Below, piece by piece: positions 34,172-43,836 of a stretch of 64,000 bases of DNA. The stretch covers positions 124,001-188,000 of the forward strand of contig PAQY01000005.1 of assembly GCA_002709955.1 (NCBI GenBank), written 5' to 3'. The translations under genes and the position numbers were made by a program. This DNA is from Rhodospirillaceae bacterium (lineage in GTDB: Bacteria > Pseudomonadota > Alphaproteobacteria > UBA8366 > Aestuariispiraceae). Position 1 is the first letter of the stretch, and each line of letters begins with the position of its first letter. The notes under the pieces are model-generated. The model saw nothing but the letters and a program-made list of their open reading frames with translations. It searched no databases and was not told the origin of the DNA.

Positions 34172-35412
34172 ATCAAATCCTGCGCAACCGCATCGGCGCG
34201 CCGGACCTGACGCTGGATGGCCAGGGCGGCAATCACGGCACAGCCGGTCGCTGCGGCCGCCGTCCACCACCCGGCCGACCAGCCCAAACTGCTGCCCGCG
34301 ACCCAGCCAACCAGGATCGGGCCCGTCAATAGACCCAGATTGCGCCCGGTCATCATCAGCCCGAACGCCGCCGGTCCCGTGCGATCCGGACCCAACAAAC
34401 GCCCCGGCAATCCGAATATGCAGGTCGGCGTAATACCGGCAAAGAATCCATAGGCCAATAAAATCGCGACACCGCTGATATCCGTCCCGGCATAGGGACC
34501 AATCACCAGAACGGTCCCCTGGCCCACCAGAACGACCGTCAACAACCGGGCAATCGGAAATCCGGCCTTCAGGATGGCCGCTGCCAACAAATTGGACCCC
34601 GCAATCGCGATGACCGTCACGCCATACAATTCTTTTGATACAGCCGTCGACAGCCCGCGATCTGCCACCAGATATTCCGGCAGCCAGCTCAACACAGAAA
34701 GATTCTGCAACGCCCACAGGCCAAAACACGCCGACAACATCATCAGCGCCTGGCGATCCGTTTTGGACAGATCCGGTGCCCCCCCTTTTGTGGACGGCAA
34801 GGCAATCCGGCGACCGTCATTCTGGCGCGCCAGGATCAATGTCCATCCCGCCATCAGGACCGCAAAAACCAACCCGGCCCACCAGACCGACGACCAGATC
34901 TGATCGCCCGGCATCAGATGTTCTGCCAACCGGGCAATACTGGTGGCGATCAGCCCCCCCAAGGGTACCCAGGTCGCCGCCAGGGCAGCTGCAAATGGAA
35001 TATGCTTTGGCGCTGCGTTGCGGGTCATCAGGGTTGGCCCGGCAATCGCCAAAATCGCCATAGCTGTCCCCTCAAACGCGCGCCCCACCAGAATGGCCCA
35101 GCCATTTTCCGGGAATGTCAGAATAGGGATGGCACCAAGCCCCACCAGACCGCAGGCCCCAATCAACCAGGCAGCGGTCGCCTGGCGGCTCATCCAGCGT
35201 CCGAATTGAAAGGACAACACCAGGCCGATCACCGCAAAAATCGACATGAAACCACCCGCCATCCCGGCCCCATATCCATACAGATCCAGCATTTCCGGCA
35301 GAACAGGCGGCAATTTGAATTGTTGATAGGCAGCCAGCAGGGCAACACACAAACCAAACCAAATTCCCACCCAATCACTGTGGCTGCGCGGCGCAGTATG
35401 GTCCGATGACAT
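34168..35412 (-). CDS. MFS transporter, CynX/NarK-like
   Basis: The 414-residue protein has about twelve hydrophobic segments and an MFS loop-2 pattern, FQFGRWMSRQATAAWLIG, after the second helix, plus a central polar loop rich in K and D (RQNDGRRIALPSTKGGAPDLSKTD). It resembles the cyanate/nitrate or sugar-efflux-like MFS branches. The substrate cannot be read from the sequence. The ATG at 35412 follows AAGGGG. The gene stands alone between the convergent response-regulator gene and the divergent MBL-fold gene. Confidence 0.88.
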   Translation of the reverse strand: MSSDHTAPRSHSDWVGIWFGLCVALLAAYQQFKLPPVLPEMLDLYGYGAGMAGGFMSIFAVIGLVLSFQFGRWMSRQATAAWLIGACGLVGLGAIPILTFPENGWAILVGRAFEGTAMAILAIAGPTLMTRNAAPKHIPFAAALAATWVPLGGLIATSIARLAEHLMPGDQIWSSVWWAGLVFAVLMAGWTLILARQNDGRRIALPSTKGGAPDLSKTDRQALMMLSACFGLWALQNLSVLSWLPEYLVADRGLSTAVSKELYGVTVIAIAGSNLLAAAILKAGFPIARLLTVVLVGQGTVLVIGPYAGTDISGVAILLAYGFFAGITPTCIFGLPGRLLGPDRTGPAAFGLMMTGRNLGLLTGPILVGWVAGSSLGWSAGWWTAAAATGCAVIAALAIQRQVRRADAVAQDLI

Positions 35413-35594
35413 AGAAACCCCTTCAATCCGATCTCAAGATACGAAATAGACGCGATAACAGCAGGATGGGAATTTGCGTTAAGACGAACCTCGCTATAGC
35501 ATTCTGACATCACCCTGTCCCGTCTGGTTTTACACTCCACTACACAATCAGACGATTGGGACAGAAAGACTCAAAGCCAAAGCAGGATTCCCGC

Positions 35595-36434
35595 GTGTCG
35601 AGCGATAAACATCAGGAGTTTTACGTTAAGTTCTGGGGGACGCGCGGCAGCATCGCCTGCGCCGGTCCCGATACGCTGCGTTATGGCGGCAATACCGCCT
35701 GTCTGGAAGTAATGTGCGCGAACAGACGCCTGATCTTTGACGGGGGTACGGGCCTGCGAAAACTGGGTCGCGAAATCGCCCAGCAAGGCCCAACGGAAAT
35801 TGATCTGTTCCTGACCCATACGCATCTGGACCATATCATTGGCCTGCCATTTTTCGTGCCGTTCCACATTCCGGGCCTGAATCCCAGATTATGGGCCGGT
35901 CATCTGTTACCCGATCGCACGCTTAAGGGAACACTGTCAGAAATGATGCAGGCCCCGCTTTTCCCGGTGCCGCCGGAAACCTTCCGTGCCCGGGTTGAAT
36001 TTCATGATTTCGCCTGTGGGGAAACCCTACATCCCAGCCCGGAAATCTCATTACAGACCGCGCCGCTGAACCATCCGAACGGGGCCTGTGGCTATCGCAT
36101 CAATTTCGATGGCCGGTCGATCTGTTACATCACTGATACCGAACATTATCCCGAAGGCCGTGACCCGGCGGTTGTGGATCTGGTGCGCGACGCTGATATC
36201 ATGATCTATGACGCCACCTATACAGAGGAAGAATATCCCCGCTTCGTCGGCTTCGGACATTCCACCTGGCAGGAGGCCGTGCGGGTCGCCGATGCCGCCA
36301 ATGTCAAAACCCTGGTACTGTTTCACCACGAACCGACCCATACCGATGACATCATGGACCAAATCGCCGCAGATGTTGCAAAGGTCCGTCCCAGCACCGA
36401 AGTCGCCCGCGAGGGCATGATCCTGCGGCCCTGA
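35595..36434 (+). CDS. MBL-fold metallohydrolase (PqsE/RNase Z-like)
   Basis: This 279-residue protein has the metallo-beta-lactamase signature LFLTHTHLDHIIGLPFF (HxHxDH), a further His in HPNGACGYRI, DTEHY, and a terminal FHHEP. Substitutions are conservative and all metal ligands appear present. FWGTRGSIACAGPDTLRYGGNT is the start of the long-recognised cAMP-phosphodiesterase / RNase Z-like group. No ATG fits; GTG 35595 with AGGA upstream gives a short leader that matches homologues, and TTG 35556 is an alternative. It is followed by the methyltransferase gene 7 bases later, so they may be co-transcribed. The substrate is unknown. Confidence 0.88.
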   Translation: MSSDKHQEFYVKFWGTRGSIACAGPDTLRYGGNTACLEVMCANRRLIFDGGTGLRKLGREIAQQGPTEIDLFLTHTHLDHIIGLPFFVPFHIPGLNPRLWAGHLLPDRTLKGTLSEMMQAPLFPVPPETFRARVEFHDFACGETLHPSPEISLQTAPLNHPNGACGYRINFDGRSICYITDTEHYPEGRDPAVVDLVRDADIMIYDATYTEEEYPRFVGFGHSTWQEAVRVADAANVKTLVLFHHEPTHTDDIMDQIAADVAKVRPSTEVAREGMILRP

Positions 36435-36441
36435 TTGATTC

Positions 36442-37308
36442 ATGGGAATTGCACATAACTCCTTTCGCACAACATGGCGACGCCTGACACTGGGATTGCC
36501 AACATTATTTGGCTGGGCACAGCGGGGCTATTTCATCCCCTACCGCTATGCGGGCACCATCCCGGACAGCAGTGCGCGGGCCCCCTTCCCCCATATCGAA
36601 ACACTGTTTAAGGCCGCAGAGCCGGTCTTTCTGGATTTGTTGAAAGACACCAATCTGATCACGGATATCGCAACCCGGTTCGATGGGGCCAGTCCGCCCC
36701 TGCCACGGTGGCAGCAATCCTGGTTTCCCCGGCTGGATGGGCTGGCTGCCTATCTGATGGTGCGCCGCCATCAACCGGCGCGAATTGTCGAAATCGGCAG
36801 CGGCCATTCCACGCGCTTTATTGCGGCCGCTGTTCAGGATGGGGCCCTATCGACCGAAATCACCGCCATCGATCCCGCCCCGCGTGCGGATATTGCGAAC
36901 CTGGCCGGTGTGACGGTGCATCGAACCACGTTGCAACAGGCGGATTTAGCGATATTCGAAGGGCTTGGCCCCAATGACATGGTGATGATCGATTCCAGCC
37001 ATATCGCCATGCCCGGCAGCGATGTTGATATCCTGCTGGGCCGTATCCTGCCCGGCCTGCCCAAGGGCGTGCTGATCCAGATCCACGATATCTTCCTGCC
37101 CGATCCTTATCCCGAAAGCTGGGCCTGGCGCGGCTATAACGAACAATTGCCGGTCGCCACGCTGTTGGCCGGGGGTGGCTTTGAACCACTATGGTCCAGC
37201 CATTGGGTCGCCACACGCTGCGCCGACATACTCGCCCAAAACGCGATTGGGGCACTCCCCCTTGCAGAAGGCGCCCCGGAATCCGCTGTTTGGCTGCGGC
37301 GGGTTTGA
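36442..37308 (+). CDS. SAM-dependent methyltransferase (class I, Methyltransf_24 type)
   Basis: The 288-residue protein has the SAM-binding loop IVEIGSGHSTRFIAAAV at about residues 115-131, followed by the acidic IDPAP strand end, and DMVMIDSSHIAMPGSDVDILLGRILPGL, which matches cephalosporin-hydroxylase-like / TylF-type O-methyltransferases. QIHDIFLPDPYPESW near the C-terminus fits the same fold. The N-terminal about 80 residues are a family-specific extension with aromatic residues. The substrate is unknown; glycan or lipid-linked substrates are common in the family. It is the last gene before a 551-base repeat-filled gap and converges on rho. Confidence 0.88.
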   Translation: MGIAHNSFRTTWRRLTLGLPTLFGWAQRGYFIPYRYAGTIPDSSARAPFPHIETLFKAAEPVFLDLLKDTNLITDIATRFDGASPPLPRWQQSWFPRLDGLAAYLMVRRHQPARIVEIGSGHSTRFIAAAVQDGALSTEITAIDPAPRADIANLAGVTVHRTTLQQADLAIFEGLGPNDMVMIDSSHIAMPGSDVDILLGRILPGLPKGVLIQIHDIFLPDPYPESWAWRGYNEQLPVATLLAGGGFEPLWSSHWVATRCADILAQNAIGALPLAEGAPESAVWLRRV

Positions 37309-37859
37309 ATTGCTTTAGATGAGTCTCTCCCGCGAAAGCGGAATTCCAGGGTCAAAGGCACCTGTCGCCCTGGATCCCGGATCAAGTCCGGGATGACGGT
37401 GCATTAGGCAAGTGTCTCCTCATCCTGAGGAGCGAAGCGTCTCGAAGGGTGAGCCCTCTGCAAGCACTGGACTTACAGCCCCTCCTTCGAGACGGCGCTT
37501 CCGCGCCTCCTCAGGATGAGAATCGGACGTTTGTGGAATGCGACGGCTGGAATCCAGGGCCACAGGTACCAACTGCACCTACCGCCCTGGATCCCGGATC
37601 AAGTCCGGGATGACGTATGAGAGTATGGGGCGACCCCTCTGCGTCCTTTGCGATTAATCTTCAAAGGAGAGAACGCGAAGGACACAGAAGAGCGCAGAGA
37701 CAATACCTATATCGTCATTCCCGCGCAGGCGGGAATCCAGGGCCAAAGGCACTAATTGCGCCTGTTGCCCAGGACCTCTGGTCGGTGTCCGGGGTGATGA
37801 AGAACTCCCTCATCCAGCGCGTAGCGTCTCGAAAGGTTACCTACAAACAACCCCGTCGA
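37309..37859. repeat. Intergenic palindromic repeat cluster between the methyltransferase gene and rho
   Basis: No credible gene is present in these 551 bases. Three copies of the dispersed element with TGGAATCCAGGG and CCCTGGATCCCGGATC followed by AAGTCCGGGATGACG are visible, at about 37340-37397 and 37547-37617, with a degenerate copy opening CGTCATTCCCGCGCAGGCGG at about 37713-37800. A second class, a long hairpin with CTCATCCTGAGGAGCGAAGC / CTCCTCAGGATGAG arms, occupies 37419-37520, and a decayed half copy occurs near 37808-37838. Such elements are typical of alphaproteobacterial intergenic regions. Confidence 0.85.
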
Positions 37860-39125
37860 TTACTGATTCATGCTGTCGAAGAAATCATCGTTGTTCTTCG
37901 AATGCTTCAGTTTCTCCAGCAGGAATTCCATCGCATCGGTGACGCCCATGGGCATCAGGATGCGGCGCAGGACCCACATCTTGGACAATGTGCCCTTGTC
38001 GACCAGCAATTCTTCTTTCCGGGTGCCTGACTTGGTGATGTCGATGGCCGGGAAGGTGCGCTTGTCGCTGAGCTTGCGGTCCAGAATGATTTCAGAGTTA
38101 CCGGTGCCTTTGAATTCTTCAAAGATGACTTCGTCCATGCGGCTGCCGGTATCGATCAGCGCGGTGGAGATGATGGTCAGCGATCCGCCTTCCTCGATGT
38201 TCCGCGCGGCCCCAAAGAACCGCTTCGGGCGTTGCAGCGCATTGGCATCCACACCCCCGGTCAGGACCTTACCCGATGACGGCACAACGGTGTTATAGGC
38301 ACGCGCCAGACGGGTGATAGAATCCAGCAGAATCACAACATCGCGTTTGTGTTCGACCAGACGCTTGGCCTTTTCGATTACCATTTCAGCGACCTGAACG
38401 TGGCGTTGGGCGGGCTCGTCAAAGGTGGAGGATACAACTTCGCCCTTCACAGAGCGCTGCATGTCGGTCACTTCTTCCGGTCGCTCATCGATCAGCAGGA
38501 CCAGAAGATAAATTTCCGGATGGTTTTGGGAAATCGCATGGGCGACATTCTGCATCAGCATCGTCTTACCGGTGCGCGGCGGGGCAACGATCAGCGCACG
38601 CTGGCCTTTCCCAAGCGGGGCGACCAGATCAATGACACGGGTCGACAGTTCTTTTTTCTTCTTGTCGTCTTGCCCTTCGATTTCCAGATGCAGCTTTTCA
38701 TTGGGATAGAGCGGCGTCAGATTGTCGAAATTAATGCGATGGCGCACCTGATCCGGGTCATCGAAATTAACCTGATTGACCTTCAACAAGGCGAAATACC
38801 GTTCGCCATCTTTCGGCGCGCGGATCTGGCCTTCAACCGTATCGCCGGTGCGCAGACCAAAGCGCCGCACCTGGCTGGGGGAAACATAAATATCATCCGG
38901 ACCAGCCAGATAATTGGCCTCCGGGGAGCGCAGGAAGCCGAAACCATCCTGCAGCACTTCCAAAACGCCTTCCCCATAAATGGCGACGTCATTCATCGCC
39001 AGTTGCTTCAAGCAGGCGAACATCAGTTCTTGCTTGCGCAGATTAGAGGCGTTTTCAATTTCCAGTTCTTCCGCGAAGGCGAGAAGTTCCGGTGGGGTTT
39101 TCTTTTTCAGTTCTTTTAGATGCAT
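37860..39125 (-). CDS. rho: Transcription termination factor Rho
   Basis: The 421-residue hexameric RNA helicase has the N-terminal Rho-N domain with [20 protein letters not shown], the RNA-binding cold-shock domain ([41 protein letters not shown]), P-loop [28 protein letters not shown] (Walker B), the Q-loop, and the R-loop region [20 protein letters not shown]. Start MHLKELKKK at 39125. The 262 bases upstream contain no gene. The order rho-hemJ-hemH-hemE beside the replication origin is shared with other alphaproteobacteria. Confidence 0.97.
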   Translation of the reverse strand: MHLKELKKKTPPELLAFAEELEIENASNLRKQELMFACLKQLAMNDVAIYGEGVLEVLQDGFGFLRSPEANYLAGPDDIYVSPSQVRRFGLRTGDTVEGQIRAPKDGERYFALLKVNQVNFDDPDQVRHRINFDNLTPLYPNEKLHLEIEGQDDKKKKELSTRVIDLVAPLGKGQRALIVAPPRTGKTMLMQNVAHAISQNHPEIYLLVLLIDERPEEVTDMQRSVKGEVVSSTFDEPAQRHVQVAEMVIEKAKRLVEHKRDVVILLDSITRLARAYNTVVPSSGKVLTGGVDANALQRPKRFFGAARNIEEGGSLTIISTALIDTGSRMDEVIFEEFKGTGNSEIILDRKLSDKRTFPAIDITKSGTRKEELLVDKGTLSKMWVLRRILMPMGVTDAMEFLLEKLKHSKNNDDFFDSMNQ

Positions 39126-39193
39126 GGGGGGATAGCGCTCTTACGCAGGGATTGTCAGGAAATCAGTCAGATTGGATACGCTGTAGCGATGAA

Positions 39194-39218
39194 TCCCGAT
39201 TGACATTTATAATCGGGA
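39194..39218 (-). promoter_or_regulatory. Hairpin in the rho upstream region
   Basis: TCCCGATT and AATCGGGA form an 8-bp stem with a 9-base loop, about 70 bases upstream of rho. It could be part of the leader that lets Rho attenuate its own mRNA, or the hemJ terminator. Only the inverted repeat itself is visible. Confidence 0.35.
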
Positions 39219-39387
39219 ACGGCTCTACCTGAACGGTGGCTTAGGGTTACAAAAGCACGCGTTTTTGGAAAACCGGATCGTCCGGCAGCGAATTCGACAT
39301 GTCGGACCTCGCGCCCGACACCCATCACATAAGGTGCATTGCTTCCAGTGTCAAATGGATGTTTTGTGAAAACACTCTAAAATCAGC

Positions 39388-39819
39388 TTAAAACGGCTTC
39401 ACAATCACCAGAAACACAATAACGATCATCAGAATGGTCGGAACTTCATTGGCAACGCGGTAGAATTTCTCACTATTGGTGTTTTTATCCGCCTCAAACG
39501 CCTTGCGCCATTTCGCCATTGCCATGTGACTGCCCGTCATCAACAGCACCAACAGAAATTTCGCATGGAACCAGGGTTGGCTGAAGGCCTGGATTTCCGC
39601 TGCCAACCATAGGCCAAAGACCCAGGCAGCGATCATTGCGGGGTTCATAATGGCGCGCAGCAAACGGCGCTCCATGGTCTTGAGCATTTCCGACTGGGCA
39701 GAACCGACGGGTGCCTGACAGTGATAGACATACAGCCGCGGCAGATACAGCAAACCGGCCATCCAGGCGATGATGGAAATCACATGCAAGGTTTTCAGCC
39801 AGGAATATAAATCACCCAT
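39388..39819 (-). CDS. hemJ: Protoporphyrinogen IX oxidase, HemJ type
   Basis: HemJ oxidises protoporphyrinogen IX to protoporphyrin IX in the inner membrane. The 143-residue protein has four predicted membrane helices. It carries YSWLKTLHVISIIAWMAGLLYLPRLYVYH with the conserved histidine, MNPAMIAAWVFG, HAKFLLVLLMTGSHM with a second conserved His, and RVANEVPTILMIVIVFLVIVKPF. It lies between hemH and rho on the same strand, 24 bases from hemH. Its presence next to hemE and hemH supports the assignment over the unrelated CopD family name sometimes used. Confidence 0.93.
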   Translation of the reverse strand: MGDLYSWLKTLHVISIIAWMAGLLYLPRLYVYHCQAPVGSAQSEMLKTMERRLLRAIMNPAMIAAWVFGLWLAAEIQAFSQPWFHAKFLLVLLMTGSHMAMAKWRKAFEADKNTNSEKFYRVANEVPTILMIVIVFLVIVKPF

Positions 39820-39843
39820 CGACGCGCACTCCCGTTTTAAAAG

Positions 39844-40863
39844 TCAGATCCAACCGGATAATTCGCGGCGAGTTACCGTCTCTAACGTATCAATCAGCCC
39901 ATCACTGTCATTCAGACAGGGAATGTAATCGAAAGTCTCGCCGCCATGCTCTTCAAATGTTTCTTTCAGGCCGATTGCTAATTCTTCCAGGGTCTCAACG
40001 CAATCAGCAACAAAGCCCGGTGACAAAATGGCCAGGCTTTTAATGCCGCGATCCCCCAAAGCTGCCACAGTTTGATCTGCATAGGGTTGCAGCCATTCTT
40101 TCGGTCCGAACCGGGACTGAAAGACAACGCCGAACCGATCTTCCGGCCAATTCAGCGCTTCCCGCAGCAACCGCCCGGTTTTCAAGCAAAAGCAATGATA
40201 CGGATCGCCCTTGTCCAGATTTTCCTTTGGCAGGCCATGAAAGCTGCATAACAGCATTTCCGGTTCCGGCTTGTCCTTCAGCCCGTCACGAACGCTGTCT
40301 GCCAGTGCCTGAATATAGCGCGGTTCATCATGAAAGGAGGGTACCGTTCGAACAGCGGGTTGCCAGCGCATGGTTTTCAACTGGTCAAACGCCTTATCAT
40401 AGACCGACGCGGTGGTTGCGGCAGAATATTGCGGATACAGCGCGAAGATCAGGATTTTCTGACAGCCCTGTTCTCGCAGTTCTTCCAGTTTTTCAGGAAT
40501 GGACGGTGCTCCATAGCGCATGGCCCAATCGACACTGACATGCTGATCGGAAAAGCGCGGCACCAAGGCCTTGGTCAGCGCGCGCGTATAATATCGAAGC
40601 GGGCTTTCGCCCTGATCTTCCATCCAGATCTTGCGATACGCCTCCCCCGATTTGCGGGGGCGTGTGTTCAAAATGATGCCATGCAGGATCGGCCACCAGA
40701 TCCATTTTGGGGCTTCGATCACACGGGGATCAGACAGAAATTCCGCCAGATACCGGCGCATGGATTTAACATCATACCCGTCCGGGGTTCCCAAATTGAC
40801 CACCAATACGCCAATTTTAGGAGTTTGCAGTGTTGGATGCCCAGTTGGCAGAGTGTCTGTCAT
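39844..40863 (-). CDS. hemH: Ferrochelatase
   Basis: The 339-residue enzyme inserts ferrous iron into protoporphyrin IX. The landmarks are VVNLGTPDGYDVKSMRRYLAEFLSDPRV, AMRYGAPSI, ILIFALYPQYSAATTASVYD, and LLCSFHGLPKENLDKGDPYHC, where the last holds the catalytic histidine and substrate-proximal residues. The C-terminal part includes WLQPYADQTV and DCVETLEELAI. It sits between hemE (42-base gap) and hemJ, giving one minus-strand group that carries out three steps of heme formation. Confidence 0.97.
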   Translation of the reverse strand: MTDTLPTGHPTLQTPKIGVLVVNLGTPDGYDVKSMRRYLAEFLSDPRVIEAPKWIWWPILHGIILNTRPRKSGEAYRKIWMEDQGESPLRYYTRALTKALVPRFSDQHVSVDWAMRYGAPSIPEKLEELREQGCQKILIFALYPQYSAATTASVYDKAFDQLKTMRWQPAVRTVPSFHDEPRYIQALADSVRDGLKDKPEPEMLLCSFHGLPKENLDKGDPYHCFCLKTGRLLREALNWPEDRFGVVFQSRFGPKEWLQPYADQTVAALGDRGIKSLAILSPGFVADCVETLEELAIGLKETFEEHGGETFDYIPCLNDSDGLIDTLETVTRRELSGWI

Positions 40864-40905
40864 GGCAAAATCACCGCATTCTTTCCAAACTGGATTAAAG
40901 TCGCT

Positions 40906-41952
40906 TTAAGACCCTGTGCGTCGAATACGCTCAACCAGTCTGGTAACATGATCGGGCGGTGTTTCCTTGATAATTCCGTGACCCAGATTGAAAATAAATG
41001 GCCCGCCTGAAAGATTTTCCAGAATATGATCGACGGCGGTATCCAGCGCGTCCCCCCCGGCCAGCAAGGCCATCGGGTCCAGATTTCCCTGGACCGTCAC
41101 ATGGGGTTGCAGCTCTTTTGCCGCCCAGGCGACGGGCAATCCCTGATCCAGCGAAACTGCATCAACGCCGGTTTCCGTCGCATAATCAGCATATAGGGGC
41201 CCGACACCGCGCGGAAAACCAATGATCGGAACGGTTGGATGGCGTTCCTTCACCTTGGCAACCAGTGCTTTTGCCGGGGCCAGGGACCATCTGTAAAACC
41301 CGGCCTCATCCAAAGCCCCAGCCCAACTGTCAAAAAGCTGAACCGCTTCGGCGCCTGCATCAATCTGTGCCACAAGGTAATTCGCTGTCGCATCGACCAG
41401 AATATCGATCAGACGCTGAAAACTTTCCGGATTCTGATAGGCCCAGATTTTGGTTTTCGAGAAATCGCGGGACGATCCCCCTTCGATCATATAGGTCGCC
41501 ACGGTCCAAGGTGCGCCGGCAAATCCGATCAGCGCCGTTTCTATCGGCAGATTTGCACTAATCTTGGACACTGTTTCAAAAACCGGCTGCAGGTGCCCCA
41601 AAACCGCATCGGGTTTCAGGATCGACAAATCTGCATCGCCTTTCAGCGGTTCCAGCTTTGGTCCTTCGCCTTCCACAAACCAGACATTCTGTTGCAGTGC
41701 ATGGGGGATTACCAGAATATCCGAAAACAGAATTGCCGCATCAAAGCCATAGCGCCGGATGGGCTGCATTGTGACTTCACAGGCTTTATCCGGGCTGTAA
41801 CACAAATCCAGGAAACCATTCGCCTGTGCCCGAACTTCGCGATATTCCGGCAGATAGCGACCCGCTTGGCGCATCAGCCAGATTGGCGGGATAGACTGTG
41901 TCTCCCCAGCAAGGGCGCGCAGAAATGGTTTAGGAGAGTGTTTTAAGGTCAT
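40906..41952 (-). CDS. hemE: Uroporphyrinogen decarboxylase
   Basis: The 348-residue TIM-barrel enzyme decarboxylates uroporphyrinogen III to coproporphyrinogen [20 protein letters not shown] near the N-terminus and [14 protein letters not shown] are the two family signatures, and [13 protein letters not shown] follows. FPRGVGPLY and FNLGHGI occur later. Heme-branch flux here competes with cobA for the same substrate. The start [16 protein letters not shown] at 41952 faces the putative replication origin, and the gene is transcribed away from it. Confidence 0.97.
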   Translation of the reverse strand: MTLKHSPKPFLRALAGETQSIPPIWLMRQAGRYLPEYREVRAQANGFLDLCYSPDKACEVTMQPIRRYGFDAAILFSDILVIPHALQQNVWFVEGEGPKLEPLKGDADLSILKPDAVLGHLQPVFETVSKISANLPIETALIGFAGAPWTVATYMIEGGSSRDFSKTKIWAYQNPESFQRLIDILVDATANYLVAQIDAGAEAVQLFDSWAGALDEAGFYRWSLAPAKALVAKVKERHPTVPIIGFPRGVGPLYADYATETGVDAVSLDQGLPVAWAAKELQPHVTVQGNLDPMALLAGGDALDTAVDHILENLSGGPFIFNLGHGIIKETPPDHVTRLVERIRRTGS

Positions 41953-42359
41953 GAACGCTCTTTCGGTCAGGATTCCGTTTCTCTTTTATAAATATAATTA
42001 AATATAAGAAAAGAGAGTGGTTGTTGTTGGGGGGTGGAACAGTGGGGATTAAATTTTATACGCAATCATCCACACATTGGACCAATTTTTTGTGCCCTGT
42101 GTCTAACACCGGGATTTAGAATTTCAAATCAGCGGTTTTGCGGCCCTTTTTCAGCTTTACCAACACAGTTTAAGTTTGGGGATAATAGGGTCTGTCTTGT
42201 GCATTGGTCCACAAGCGTATCAGAGTCATTGCAAGTTTTCCCCTTTGTATAATCGTTCTTAGTGAATCAGGGTCTATGGGTACTTTTCCGGGATTGCATC
42301 GCCCCTAAGATTTATCCCATAAACAATACACAGGTTACAGACAGGATAATTGTATAACA
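41953..42359. other. oriC: Putative chromosomal replication origin (oriC) between hemE and ppsR
   Basis: This 407-base gene-free gap lies between divergent hemE and the PPDK regulator, the position of the Caulobacter and Rickettsia origins. It holds an AT-rich stretch at 41981-42012 (candidate unwinding element), one DnaA-box-like TCATCCACA at 42066 (8 of 9 to TTATCCACA), TGTGTCTAA at 42098 (rc TTAGACACA), a weaker TGGTCCACA at 42205, and three GANTC methylation sites (41971, 42223, 42264). Box matches are imperfect, so the call rests mainly on synteny and the switch in gene direction. Confidence 0.8.
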
Positions 42360-43211
42360 ATGGTCGACGATTCTCGGAATGTTCAGCTCTATCTGGTGTC
42401 AGATTCTACGGGGGAAACAGTGCAAGCCATCGCGCGGGCCTGTATCGTCCAGTTTGAAGATGTGGAAGGGATTGAGCATCATTGGAACCTGGTGCGCAAC
42501 ACCGCCCGTGTGGATCAGATTCTCAGCAAGGTCGCGGACGCGCCAGGAATTGTTCTTTTCACCTTTGTTAATCAGGAATTGCGGCAACATCTGATCGAGG
42601 GATGCCGTCAATTGCGGGTCCCCTGCATTTCCGTGCTGGATCCCTTTATCAATGCATTTGAAAATTATTTGGGGACGCCAGCCCGGCAACAGCCCGGTCG
42701 TCAGCATGCCATGGATGCGGATTATTTCAGCCGAATTGATGCGATGCAGTTTGCCCTGACCCATGATGATGGCCAGGGGTTATGGAATTTGACCAGTGCC
42801 GATGTGATTTTGACCGGCGTGTCGCGGACCTCCAAGACCCCAACCTGTATCTATCTGGCCAATCGGGGATTAAAGGCGGCAAATGTGCCCTTTGTGCCGG
42901 GAATTGGCCTGCCGGAGGAATTGTTGGGCATGACGGGCCCCAATATGCCCTTGATCGTCGGCCTGACGAAGGACCCGGCCAGTCTGGTGCAAATCCGGAA
43001 GAACCGCCTGCGTATGATCGCAGAGGATGATGAAACCGATTATGTCGATCTGGAAACCGTGCGCCAGGAAGTAACCATGTGTCGCCGCCTGTGCCAGGAA
43101 CGCAACTGGCCGATTATTGATGTGTCCCGGCGCTCCATCGAAGAAACCGCCGCGACGATTATCCAGCATTTTGATCGCCGTCAGGAAAATGGAAACATCA
43201 CAGGTGTCTGA
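42360..43211 (+). CDS. Pyruvate,phosphate dikinase regulatory protein (DUF299 kinase/phosphotransferase)
   Basis: The 283-residue protein controls PPDK (or PEP synthase) by ADP-dependent phosphorylation and Pi-dependent dephosphorylation. It has VSDSTGETVQAIARA, LDPFINAFENYLGTPARQQPGRQHAMD, and the nucleotide loop LTGVSRTSKTPTCIYLANRG at about residues 150-170, plus GLTKDPASLVQIRKNRL. This corresponds to RP001/CC_0001, the first gene after the origin in Rickettsia and Caulobacter. ATG 42360 is the only credible start. It leads into maf (13 bases to its start), aroE, coaE and dnaQ on the same strand. Confidence 0.95.
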   Translation: MVDDSRNVQLYLVSDSTGETVQAIARACIVQFEDVEGIEHHWNLVRNTARVDQILSKVADAPGIVLFTFVNQELRQHLIEGCRQLRVPCISVLDPFINAFENYLGTPARQQPGRQHAMDADYFSRIDAMQFALTHDDGQGLWNLTSADVILTGVSRTSKTPTCIYLANRGLKAANVPFVPGIGLPEELLGMTGPNMPLIVGLTKDPASLVQIRKNRLRMIAEDDETDYVDLETVRQEVTMCRRLCQERNWPIIDVSRRSIEETAATIIQHFDRRQENGNITGV

Positions 43212-43224
43212 AGGTGATTTGACG

Positions 43225-43836
43225 ATGATGCTGGGACAGACAACGGAAATCATTCTGGCTTCTGCCAGCAAGACCCGTGCGGATTTATTGCGGGGGGCGG
43301 GCCTGGTGATCCAGATCGTGCCTGCCAATGTGGATGAAGATGCGGTAAAAGAGTCTTTGCGGGCGGAAGGGGCGACGGCGGATCGCGTCGCCGAAGCCTT
43401 GTCCGATCTGAAAGCCCTGAAAATCAGTCACCGCTTTCCAGATGCCCTAGTCATTGGGGCGGATCAAACATTGGATTGTAACGGGGTCTGGTTCGATAAG
43501 CCGGCGGATATGGATCATCTGCATGGACATATTCAGGCGCTCAGCGGCAATCGACACAGCCTGTATGCCGGGGTATCCGTCATGAAGGGGGGGCAGCGTT
43601 TGTGGGGTTTGGTAGAGCCCGCCCATATGACCATGCGCAAAATGACCCCTGATTTCATCACCCGCTATTGTCAGGCGGTAGGGGAGGATGCGCTGGGTTC
43701 TGTAGGCGGGTATCACCTGGAAGGCCTGGGGGCACAGTTGTTCACGCGGGTTGAAGGGGATTATTTCACCGTCCTGGGCCTGCCGCTGTTGCCCTTGTTA
43801 GGATTTCTGCGCCAGAACGGGGCGATTGCGCAATGA
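43225..43836 (+). CDS. maf: Maf/Septum-formation nucleotide pyrophosphatase
   Basis: This Maf-family protein of 203 residues probably hydrolyses non-canonical or methylated nucleoside triphosphates. The conserved ILASASKTRADLLRGAGL at the N-terminus, ALVIGADQTLDCNG in the middle, and DALGSVGGYHLEGLGAQLF and IEGD-like VEGDYFTVLGLPLLPLL at the C-terminus are visible. ATG 43225 (or the adjacent ATG 43228) follows GAAGGTG; an in-frame ATG at 43189 would overlap ppsR. The gene overlaps aroE by ATGA. The activity on a given nucleotide cannot be read from the sequence. Confidence 0.93.
   Translation: MMLGQTTEIILASASKTRADLLRGAGLVIQIVPANVDEDAVKESLRAEGATADRVAEALSDLKALKISHRFPDALVIGADQTLDCNGVWFDKPADMDHLHGHIQALSGNRHSLYAGVSVMKGGQRLWGLVEPAHMTMRKMTPDFITRYCQAVGEDALGSVGGYHLEGLGAQLFTRVEGDYFTVLGLPLLPLLGFLRQNGAIAQ

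Noticed and set aside
41953-42359. CtrA binding sites in the oriC candidate
   Set aside because: Scattered TTAA occurs, but no pair with a 7-base spacer was found, so CtrA control is not claimed.
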